DNA from: DASXPG01 sp036493755
GTDB lineage: Bacteria > Gemmatimonadota > Gemmatimonadetes > Gemmatimonadales > JACORV01
DNA: 16,173 nt
Assembly (NCBI GenBank): GCA_036493755.1
Contig: DASXPG010000075.1
Location: 1 to 16,173, forward strand
Direction: 5' to 3'
Part shown: positions 6,206-13,066 of the stretch, in pieces
How positions within the stretch are numbered: position 1 is the first letter of the stretch
How the letters are laid out: the number at the start of each line of letters is the position of its first letter
Made by a program: the position numbers and the translations under genes
Notes under the pieces: generated by a model
Seen by the model: the letters and a program-made list of their open reading frames with translations, nothing else
What the model was told of the DNA's origin: nothing
Database searches by the model: none

Positions 6206-7327
6206 TTATCTGACGATTCTGAGTAACCCCGCTTCGGCCGAGCCGCGGATGAAGCTCTCGGCGTCGGTCATCGGAATCTTTACCCCGAGCCGCTGGGCGC
6301 GCTGCGCCGCGCTGGCGATGAATTCCTCGATCGAGCGGCCGGCCCAGCTGGCGTCGCTGTCGCGCATGCCGCGGACAATTTCATCCCAGGTGCCGGTGTA
6401 GGTCGCGCCCGAGATCGTCGTAATGCCATGGACTTCGCCGCCACCGCGGGCCCGCCGGTGCATTTCCTGCAGCTCGCTGAGCAGCGTGCCGAAGAGCTCG
6501 AGCTGCGCCGGATCGCGGGTACCGGTGCCCGAAGGACCGGCGGCTTCGATTTCGGCGAGGAGCAATTCGGTGGCGTCGGCTTCGCCGGCCAGATCGGCGA
6601 GCCGCACCAGCCAGGGCTTCAGCTCGGGATCATCCTCGGCGAGCCGGTAGATGGTCTTCTTCAGCTCGATGACGCGCCAGATTCCCAGCTCGTCCCAGTG
6701 TTCGTCGGGACCGGTGCGCTCGAATTCCGCGAGCGCGTCTTCATACGAGCCGCGGTCGTACAGCAGGTTGGCGAGGTAGACGCGCGCTTCGGAGTGCTCG
6801 GGATCGAGCGCGATGGCGCGGCGCAGCCACTTGATCGCTTCCCGCTCGCGCGACAGCCGGTGCATCGCATAACCGACGCACGCCGTGGCTTCGGCGCTTT
6901 CGGGATGGGCGCTGCGCGCCGTCTCGAAGAAGCGGCGCGACGCGTCGATGTGCAGCTCACGGAACAGCGCGCGCCCCATCTGCAGGACGATGTCGAGATC
7001 CTCGTTGAAGCCCAGGGCGAGGACCTTTTCGAAGCAGGCGACGCCCTGCTCGGTGCGGCCGATCTTGAGCTGCACCTCGCCGAGTCCGGCGAGCGCGTCC
7101 TCGTGATCGGGCTCGATCATCAGCGCATCGGCAAAGGAACGCCGCGCCCAGGCGAATTCCTCGCGGGCGAGACGCGCGTACCCCATTCCGATGTGGAGTT
7201 CTACGGCGTCAGGATAGACATGAAGGCCCTGCCGGAGGGTGTCGATCGCTTCGTCGTACTGGCCTTCGTTGTAAAGCTGGTGCGCTCGTTCATCAAACTC
7301 ATCCGAGCTCAAGAACGCATCGGCCAT
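6206..7327 (-). CDS. Tetratricopeptide (TPR) repeat protein
   Basis: The 373-residue protein carries about five TPR-type helix-turn-helix units in its first 215 residues. Examples are ERAHQLYNEGQYDEAIDTLRQGLHVYPD, AYARLAREEFAWARRSFADALMIEPD-like spacing, GRTEQGVACFEKVLALG, and REREAIKWLRRAIALDPEHSEARVYLANLLYDRGSYEDALAEFERTGPDE. The repeats end in a helix-rich linker. The C-terminal part (residues about 300-373: GGGEVHGITTISGATYTGTWDEIVRGMRD... and an end AESFIRGSAEAGLLRIVR) is not TPR, and I do not recognise it. There is no signal peptide, so it is cytoplasmic and probably a scaffold. ATG 7327 has a candidate promoter 30-60 bases upstream. The 63-bp gap to the PPC gene suggests a possible separate transcript. 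Confidence 0.85.
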   Translation of the reverse strand: MADAFLSSDEFDERAHQLYNEGQYDEAIDTLRQGLHVYPDAVELHIGMGYARLAREEFAWARRSFADALMIEPDHEDALAGLGEVQLKIGRTEQGVACFEKVLALGFNEDLDIVLQMGRALFRELHIDASRRFFETARSAHPESAEATACVGYAMHRLSREREAIKWLRRAIALDPEHSEARVYLANLLYDRGSYEDALAEFERTGPDEHWDELGIWRVIELKKTIYRLAEDDPELKPWLVRLADLAGEADATELLLAEIEAAGPSGTGTRDPAQLELFGTLLSELQEMHRRARGGGEVHGITTISGATYTGTWDEIVRGMRDSDASWAGRSIEEFIASAAQRAQRLGVKIPMTDAESFIRGSAEAGLLRIVR

Positions 7328-7357
7328 TCGAGAAGGGCTCCCTGGGGAGGTTGTGCA

Positions 7358-7386
7358 ACTATAAGAATCAAGCTCCTACGGCACAA
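7358..7386 (-). promoter_or_regulatory. Candidate promoter for the TPR gene
   Basis: On the minus strand TTGTGC (7386-7381) and TATAGT (7363-7358) are 17 bases apart. The -10 matches consensus at five of six positions, the -35 only at the TTG core. The predicted start of transcription is about 25 bases upstream of the ATG at 7327. The site lies almost wholly within the gap after the PPC gene. Confidence 0.4.
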
Positions 7387-7390
7387 GAGG

Positions 7391-9199
7391 TTACCGGTTG
7401 AACTTCAGCGACAGCCGATACAACCCGGTGGCGCGATCATCGCCGTAGCTATTTGCAAAAATTCTGTAGGTGTCTCCCTGACGAACCGCCAGCGTGATCC
7501 GGCTGTTGGTGCCGTCGCCGCTGTCGTCGTCGGTGGCGAGGGTAGTGCCGCTCGCGTCCTTCACGATCAGATACGCATCGAAATCACCAGAACGCAGGTC
7601 GATCTGCACTTCGCCGTCGCGCGGCGCGCGGAAGGTATAGATATCCGCGTAGGTGCTGTCGCCGACCACGCTGTCGCCGGATTCGAGCCGCCCCATCGCC
7701 ATCTGTCCCTCGTGCAGCTCGCCGACGCGCCCCGGTCGCGCGATATCGCCGCCGGCCGAGAGGGTAAGCTCGTAGACCCCGGTCACCTGCCGATCACCAT
7801 AGGCGCGCGCCACGACGCGATACCGCCCCTCGCGCGGCAGCCGGGTGAGAATCAAGGCGTCGTTCCCCTCGCCGCCGTCGTCGTTTTCGGCGATCATGGC
7901 CCCTTCCGCATCGCGCAGCTCGAGATACGAATCGAATTCCGATGAGTGCATCTCGATCATCACATCCTGCCCCGAATGGCCCTGAAATTCCCAGAGATCC
8001 TCATATCCGCCGCTGCCCCGCGGGCGATCGCCCGGCTCGAGCCGGCCCGAAACCCGCTGTCCCGGCGTGAGCTGCTCGATGCGGCCCGCGCCGGCCGGCG
8101 GATCGGAGAAGGCCAGCGCCACGCGATACCGTCCGCCGTTCGCGCGCGAGTTGTACGACGAAACCGCGATGGTATAGGTCCCGGTGCCCGGCAGGATTTC
8201 CATGAGCCGCGCGTTCTGACCCTCGCCACCGTCGTCGTTGGAGTCGATCGCCATGCCGTTGTACATCAGCGTGAGATAGCTGTCGAAAGCGGTCGACATC
8301 ACATCGATGCGCGCCAGCTGTCCCTGCCGGCCCTGGAAGGTCCAGTGGTCCTCGAGGCCGCGGCGTCCCGTCACGTCGCCGGATTCGAGGCGGCCATCTT
8401 TGGTCTGGCCATCGGTGATGGCCTGGCTCGCGCCGGGGTCGCCGAAGTCGCCGTTGTCCTCGGCCAGAGTCAGGCGGTAGGCGCCGATGCGGGTGTTGTC
8501 GTCGAAACTGGTGACGATCACGGTGTAGACGCCGGCGGAGAGAGCGCGGAATGTCGCCGAGGCATCCTTGTTGCCGCCGCTGTCGTCGTCGCTGGCGACC
8601 TGGGTGCCGTCGGGGTCGCGCACGATGACGTAACTGTCGAAGTCGGTCGAGTGCAGGTCTGCGCGGGCCCGCTGGCCGGCGCGGAGATTCACGGTCCAGC
8701 GATCGGTGTACGGTCCGTCGCCGGCGATTTCATCGCCGGGTTCGAGAATGCCGTCCTTGCTTTCACCGAGGTTGATCGAAGCGGTAGCGCCGGGCGCCGC
8801 CGCGGGCGGCGCTTCCCAGCCCGACACCGTTAACTCGTACGGACCGGTCGAGCTGTCGCGGAAAGCGGTGACGACAATGCGATAGCGGCCGTCGCGCGGC
8901 AGCACGGTGTGCAGCCGGGCATTGTTGTTGCCGCCGCCGTCGTCGTCGCTGCCGATGACGAAACCTTCCTCATCGCGCAGCACCAGGTAGGAATCGAAGG
9001 CGTCGGAACGCAGATCGATGACGATCCGTTGCCCCCGCCGGCCGTCCATCGTCCAGACGTGATAGGGCGCCTTGCGCGCGCGCAGCCCGACGGGATCGGC
9101 GCCGGTGAGCTGGCCGCTGACCGTCTGGCCGATGCGGATGACGCGCTCCTGCGCCGCCAGAGGCGCGGCGAGCAGGAGGAGCAAGGCTGCGAGACGCAT
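7391..9199 (-). CDS. Secreted protein of five pre-peptidase C-terminal (PPC) domains
   Basis: A signal peptide (MRLAALLLLLAAPLAAQ) is followed by five tandem PPC-type beta-sandwich repeats of about 105-120 residues (about 20-126, 140-246, 260-363, 375-481 and 492-602). Each has the core pattern S-x-x-FDSYL-x-L-RD-x-x-G...DDDGG...(N)AR...G-x-Y-x-I-x-V-x-S...Y-x-L-x-L. The Asp/Gly/Asn-rich loops (for example SDDDGGGNNNARL) look like calcium-binding sites. PPC domains usually hang behind secreted peptidases and aid export, substrate contact or cell-surface display. Here no catalytic domain is present, so the protein is built only of them. I chose ATG 9199 because GGAG lies 6-7 bases upstream; ATG 9211 would add four residues. 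The gene follows the S46 peptidase gene by 55 bases, across the heptamer array, and probably belongs to its operon. Confidence 0.87.
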   Translation of the reverse strand: MRLAALLLLLAAPLAAQERVIRIGQTVSGQLTGADPVGLRARKAPYHVWTMDGRRGQRIVIDLRSDAFDSYLVLRDEEGFVIGSDDDGGGNNNARLHTVLPRDGRYRIVVTAFRDSSTGPYELTVSGWEAPPAAAPGATASINLGESKDGILEPGDEIAGDGPYTDRWTVNLRAGQRARADLHSTDFDSYVIVRDPDGTQVASDDDSGGNKDASATFRALSAGVYTVIVTSFDDNTRIGAYRLTLAEDNGDFGDPGASQAITDGQTKDGRLESGDVTGRRGLEDHWTFQGRQGQLARIDVMSTAFDSYLTLMYNGMAIDSNDDGGEGQNARLMEILPGTGTYTIAVSSYNSRANGGRYRVALAFSDPPAGAGRIEQLTPGQRVSGRLEPGDRPRGSGGYEDLWEFQGHSGQDVMIEMHSSEFDSYLELRDAEGAMIAENDDGGEGNDALILTRLPREGRYRVVARAYGDRQVTGVYELTLSAGGDIARPGRVGELHEGQMAMGRLESGDSVVGDSTYADIYTFRAPRDGEVQIDLRSGDFDAYLIVKDASGTTLATDDDSGDGTNSRITLAVRQGDTYRIFANSYGDDRATGLYRLSLKFNR

Positions 9200-9215
9200 T
9201 CGGATCTCCATGTCT

Positions 9216-9264
9216 GCCGTCGACCGTCAACCGTTAACGGTCAACCGTTGACGGTTAACGGCCG
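9216..9264. repeat. Seven-unit heptamer array with hairpin (consensus ACSGTYR)
   Basis: Read as consecutive 7-mers, the stretch is GCCGTCG, ACCGTCA, ACCGTTA, ACGGTCA, ACCGTTG, ACGGTTA, ACGGCCG. The units keep a strict 7-base period and vary only at a few positions. Many are near their own inverse, so the array contains a hairpin: CCGTTAAC (9231-9238) pairs with GTTAACGG (9254-9261), then after one G-G mismatch GTCAA pairs with TTGAC around a CCG loop. The array fills the gap between the S46 peptidase gene and the PPC gene. It runs over the peptidase stop codon (9255-9257). Confidence 0.7.
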
Positions 9265-11399
9265 GCCAACTCGTCCGCCAGCGCGCCGGCATCGTACACG
9301 TGGCGCAGCGATTCAAGAATTCCGCGCGAATCCACCCAGACCGAGCGGCCGCGCGCTTCGGTGAAGAGGAACCGGGCCGGCAGCCCCTCGATATTGCCGT
9401 CGAAAATCAATCCGACGATTTCGCCGTCGCGGCTGATCACCGGACTTCCCGAGTTGCCGCCGATGATGTCGTTGGTGCCGACGGCGTTCAGCGGCGTCGC
9501 CAGGATCAGCGAATCGCGATGCGCCAGCCAGCGCGGCGGCAGCAGCCAAGGGGCCTTGTTCCCGAAGCCGGCGCTGCGATCGAACATTCCGTAGAAGGTC
9601 GTGAACGGCGGCGCCACCGTGCCGTTGTACGGGTAGCGTCGGATCTCTCCGTCGGAAATGCGGAGCGAGAAGGTTGCATCGGGCGCGACGCCGGTGCCGA
9701 ACACCGCGAGCAAAGCCCGTGCGATCCGTTCGTCGTTCTGGGCCTCCTGATTCGTCAGCTCGCTCATCTGGTGGGAGATCTCCCGCTCCTGCGGGTCGAT
9801 CAGCTTCGCCATGGCGATGAAGGGATCTCTGGAGCCGGCGAGCGCACCGGCGCCGCCGCGGCGCAGCGCGGCGCGCTGCTCGTTGGTCACGATCGTCGAG
9901 GCGCGAACCATCGCCCGAGCGGCTTCCTCGGGGCTTTTTGAGCCGATCACCGACCGGACCAGCGGGTCGGTTGCCGGCAGCTCGGAGGCCATCGCGCCGA
10001 GATAGGCGGTGAGCATCCGGCTTTCGACGACGGTATCGATCGGCACCGCCAGCGTCACCAGCGTGTCGACGTGACCGGCGCTGCGGAACGGTCCCAGCCG
10101 CTCGGCGGCCGGCTTGGCCAGCTCGGCGGGGGCGCGCACCAGCAGCGACGCGATAGCCAGGAGTCGCGAGCCGTATGCGCCGAATCCGTAATAGCGGCGG
10201 TGCACATCGAGCGAGGCGATGGTCCGGCGAACGGTCTGGATGCTGGTCCAGGCGTCACCGTATTGACGGCGCAGTCCGGCGTCGCTCTGCACGCGATTCC
10301 GGAAATTGTTTTCCCAGGTCTGCTTGCGCGCCATCAGCTGCGGGTCCAGGAGCCCTGCCTGGTAGCCGGTGATGGCCTTCAGCGAGTTCTCCAGGCCGAA
10401 CAGCGTGTTGCGAAGCCCCGGCGAGCGCGCCGGGTCAGTGTCGAAGGAGTGATAGATGGCGATCTGCCGCGTCAGCGTGGCGAGCTGCGCGGGGTACTGC
10501 ACGTCGCGGAGAAATTCGAGCTGCGACATGGTGTTCAGCCGGCCAGTCGAGCCGGGATTGCCGACCACGAAGACGAGATCGCCTTCCGACGCGCCGGTGC
10601 GGCTGAACCGGAAGAAATCGGTATGCGCCGGCTCGCCGTTCACGTAGGCCCGATAAAAACTCATGTCCACGTCGTAGCGCGGATAGGTGAAGTTGTCGGG
10701 GTCGCCGCCGAAGAATGCCATCTTGTCTTCGGGAGCGAAGACCAGCCGGATATCGCTGAAGCGGCGGAACCGATAAAGCTTGTACTGCCCGCCGCGGTAC
10801 ATGACCACGACCTGGCAATTGAGATCGGGCGCGCCCGCCGAGCAGCCGGTTTCGAGTTCGTGGATCTTCTGCTGCCGGTGGTCGGCGGCCTGGGTGGGCG
10901 AGCTACCCGCGGGCACCGCCGAATTCACGCTGTCGGTGACGTCGGTGATGTTGAGGAGCTGGTCGACCCAGTAGTTGGCGCACGCGCGCTCGTCGGTGCG
11001 GGCGCGGGCGTAGAAGCCGTTCTCCAGCAGATCCTCACCGCTCCTGGTGCTGCTTTCGATGCAAGCGCGGGCGCAGTGATGGTTGGTCATGATCAGCCCA
11101 TCGCCCGAAACGAACGAAGCGGTGCAGCCGGGCTGCCGCAGCGCGGCGAGGCGCGCATGATCGAGCCAGTCCTGCGTCGGCCGGAAACTGTAGCGGCGGG
11201 CCCAGTACTCGAGGGGCGGCACATCGAAGGTCCACATTTTCCCGGTTTCGAGGCCAGGATACTCGGTACTGACTGTCGCTGCAGAGGCAGGGGCAGAAGG
11301 AGCCGCAGCAGGCGCAGCCGCAGGTACCTGCGCGAGCAGCGTCGGCATCGCGACAAGGCCGAGAGAAAACTGCAGCCAGAACCGGCGAATCGAATGCAT
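9255..11399 (-). CDS. S46-family dipeptidyl-peptidase (DPP7/DPP11-like), exported
   Basis: The product has a signal peptide (MHSIRRFWLQFSLGLVAMPT, then LLAQ), then an Ala/Pro linker and a 650-residue S46 peptidase. The catalytic triad is visible: His in MTNHHCAR (about residue 108), Asp in YPRYDVDMSF (about 245) and Ser in IIGGNSGSPV (about 650). S46 enzymes remove dipeptides from the free N-terminus of peptides in the periplasm or at the cell surface. Eighteen residues after the catalytic Ser the sequence is FDGN, giving Gly where Porphyromonas DPP11 has the Arg that selects acidic P1 residues. That predicts DPP7-like hydrophobic preference rather than Asp/Glu. The 714-residue length is normal. 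ATG 11399 has AGGGAG five bases upstream; ATG 11402, directly before it, is too close. It follows the six-cysteine gene by 10 bases and the stop lies within the heptamer array. Confidence 0.93.
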   Translation of the reverse strand: MHSIRRFWLQFSLGLVAMPTLLAQVPAAAPAAAPSAPASAATVSTEYPGLETGKMWTFDVPPLEYWARRYSFRPTQDWLDHARLAALRQPGCTASFVSGDGLIMTNHHCARACIESSTRSGEDLLENGFYARARTDERACANYWVDQLLNITDVTDSVNSAVPAGSSPTQAADHRQQKIHELETGCSAGAPDLNCQVVVMYRGGQYKLYRFRRFSDIRLVFAPEDKMAFFGGDPDNFTYPRYDVDMSFYRAYVNGEPAHTDFFRFSRTGASEGDLVFVVGNPGSTGRLNTMSQLEFLRDVQYPAQLATLTRQIAIYHSFDTDPARSPGLRNTLFGLENSLKAITGYQAGLLDPQLMARKQTWENNFRNRVQSDAGLRRQYGDAWTSIQTVRRTIASLDVHRRYYGFGAYGSRLLAIASLLVRAPAELAKPAAERLGPFRSAGHVDTLVTLAVPIDTVVESRMLTAYLGAMASELPATDPLVRSVIGSKSPEEAARAMVRASTIVTNEQRAALRRGGAGALAGSRDPFIAMAKLIDPQEREISHQMSELTNQEAQNDERIARALLAVFGTGVAPDATFSLRISDGEIRRYPYNGTVAPPFTTFYGMFDRSAGFGNKAPWLLPPRWLAHRDSLILATPLNAVGTNDIIGGNSGSPVISRDGEIVGLIFDGNIEGLPARFLFTEARGRSVWVDSRGILESLRHVYDAGALADELAGR

Positions 11400-11409
11400 C
11401 ATCGCTCCC

Positions 11410-11682
11410 TTAGCTGTTGCCGCAACTGGCCGAAACCGGGTGGACGTTCTGGCAGCGGATGGTCTCGTCCATGCCGCTGGCCAGGACCCCGCACGCCGCG
11501 GTCTGGGCTCCGCGTCGGGCTTCGTCGTCGTTGGCGCCCGCTCCCTTGGTGCAGCGGCGGACGCCGTTGAACTCGATGCAAACTTCGCACTGCCTGTTGA
11601 CCCGCGCCATACTGCTGTAAACCATGTAGCCCATCAGCAGTACGACGATCGCCGTCAGCGTGGTGGCGGTCTTCCGATTCAT
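11410..11682 (-). CDS. Small membrane-anchored six-cysteine protein
   Basis: The 90-residue protein starts with MNRKTATTLT followed by a hydrophobic segment (AIVVLLMGYMVY). The rest is polar and holds six cysteines (C32, C35, C44, C64, C77, C87), the first two in a CEVC (CxxC) motif. It should be anchored by one N-terminal helix with the cysteine-rich part in the periplasm, where the even number of cysteines suggests disulfides. The start at 11682 has GGGGAG seven bases upstream and overlaps the stop of the DUF805-SRPBCC gene (ATGA). The peptidase gene begins 10 bases after its stop. I do not recognise a named family. A partner or folding helper of the adjacent exported peptidase, itself cysteine-containing, is an inference. 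Confidence 0.78.
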   Translation of the reverse strand: MNRKTATTLTAIVVLLMGYMVYSSMARVNRQCEVCIEFNGVRRCTKGAGANDDEARRGAQTAACGVLASGMDETIRCQNVHPVSASCGNS

Positions 11683-13049
11683 AGCGTTCTCCCCAGGTCG
11701 GCTTCGGCGAGGTGCTGGACGTGCCGCAGCACCCTCAGGTGAATGCGGTGAATGATGGCGTCGGCGAACGGCTCCCAGTAAGGGCGGGGCTCCATGTCGA
11801 GGGTGTACCAGGTGATCCCCTCGAGCCGCGTGCCGCCGGGGACCGGGGTCAGCCTGAACTCGCCATGGCGGGAACGAAGGTAGCCGTCGAGATGCGGCGC
11901 GTGCACCCTGGACCAGGGACTCATCTCGCGCATCGGCGGCGGCTCGTCGGTGACGTCGAAAGCGAGGCGGCGCGAGGCATCCCACACGGTGATCGGCTCG
12001 ACGAACGCGCCGGTGGAGAATTCGCAGCGCCGTACCGCACCGACGCCTTCGCCCGCGATCGTGGCGCGCTCGGGGTAGGCGATGCCGAACCTGAAGATGC
12101 CCCCCGGCGCGCCGCCGATCTCTCCGAAGGCGATCACCCGGCGCCACACCACCTCCGGCGGCGCCGCGACGATGATGACGCTGCGCACCTCGTGAAGCGG
12201 TGCCTCGCGCGAGCGGCCCGCCACGGGAACCAGCGGCAGCAGCAGCAGGATGGCGGCGCCGCGCACCACATCCTCGGCGCCGCGGATGGCGATCTCCCGG
12301 CCGATGACCGCGCCCGGCAGCGCGATGATCAGCGCCAGCGGCGCCGCCATGATGAGGCAGCTGGCGCCTTCCACGGCCACGAAGATCAGGGCGAAGGCCG
12401 CGGCGAAGACACCGGCGGAAACGACGCCCAGCGTCGCGCGCTGCGAGTGCACCCGCTTCCAGTTGTAGAAATAGGCGGTGAGCACGCCTAACGAGAACGG
12501 CGTCCCCAGGAAGAGGCTGGCCGAGTAGGTCTTGAGGATCAGGGTGTTGACGGCGACCATCGGCACCGTGATCGCGACCGATGCCGCCAGCGCCGACAGC
12601 GCGTCGTGTCCCGTCGGATCCACTTCGACGGGCGGCCGGATCAGCTTCCTCCCGGGCGCCGGCCGGCTCGGCATCAGGCATAGCGCGCCCATCAGCAGGT
12701 AATTGACGAAAGGCACCAGGAAGATCAGCGCCAGAAATGGCGTGTACCCCGCATCGTAGAGGCGGCGGACGCTCAGGCTGATGCCGCTCACCAGGAACGG
12801 CACCGCCCAGACCGCCATCACCGCCAGGAACCAGCCCGGGGCGTCGGCGAGGTCGGTGGTGCGGATGCCAAAAAGCGCCCAGGGATAGCTGGTTGGCCGC
12901 CACAGCCGGTGCAGCACCAGGCCGACCAGCGCGGCGTCGACGGCGTACTTGAGGATCAGCAGCGAGAGTCCGGTGCGCAGGTAGGTCCGCGGACTCACCC
13001 GTCCGCGTGGATCGAAAAGCCATCCCAGAGCTGGCATCGGCGCATTCAT
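11679..13049 (-). CDS. DUF805-SRPBCC fusion membrane protein
   Basis: The 456-residue protein joins two recognisable parts. Residues 1-130 match the DUF805 pattern: WLFDPRGRVSPRTYLRTGLSLLILKYAVDAALVGL, then VRRLYDAGYTPFLALIFLVPFVNYLLMGALCLMPS, with about four membrane helices. Residues about 150-275 add three to four more helices. From about 288 (VRSVIIVAAPPEVVWRRVIAFGEIGG) to the end lies an SRPBCC/START-like domain, a helix-grip fold that usually encloses a hydrophobic ligand, ending with the long C-terminal helix IIHRIHLRVLRHVQHLAEA. The start at 13049 has GGGGAG about ten bases upstream; an in-frame upstream extension is rejected because it would enter thrE. The function is unknown. The gene is first in a run with the six-cysteine protein and the S46 peptidase, and its start is 17 bp from the divergent thrE start. 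Confidence 0.82.
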   Translation of the reverse strand: MNAPMPALGWLFDPRGRVSPRTYLRTGLSLLILKYAVDAALVGLVLHRLWRPTSYPWALFGIRTTDLADAPGWFLAVMAVWAVPFLVSGISLSVRRLYDAGYTPFLALIFLVPFVNYLLMGALCLMPSRPAPGRKLIRPPVEVDPTGHDALSALAASVAITVPMVAVNTLILKTYSASLFLGTPFSLGVLTAYFYNWKRVHSQRATLGVVSAGVFAAAFALIFVAVEGASCLIMAAPLALIIALPGAVIGREIAIRGAEDVVRGAAILLLLPLVPVAGRSREAPLHEVRSVIIVAAPPEVVWRRVIAFGEIGGAPGGIFRFGIAYPERATIAGEGVGAVRRCEFSTGAFVEPITVWDASRRLAFDVTDEPPPMREMSPWSRVHAPHLDGYLRSRHGEFRLTPVPGGTRLEGITWYTLDMEPRPYWEPFADAIIHRIHLRVLRHVQHLAEADLGRTL

Positions 13050-13066
13050 GTTAGTTTCTCCCCGCC

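Noticed and set aside
6428..7945. 505-codon plus-strand frame across the TPR gene and the end of the PPC gene
   Set aside because: It spans two convincing minus-strand genes and the gap between them and shows no family signature.
9216..9264. CRISPR array at the heptamer repeat
   Set aside because: The units are 7 bases with no spacers; there are no cas genes.
10071..11570. Long plus-strand frame opposite the S46 peptidase gene
   Set aside because: Antisense shadow: no motif, while the minus frame carries the peptidase triad.
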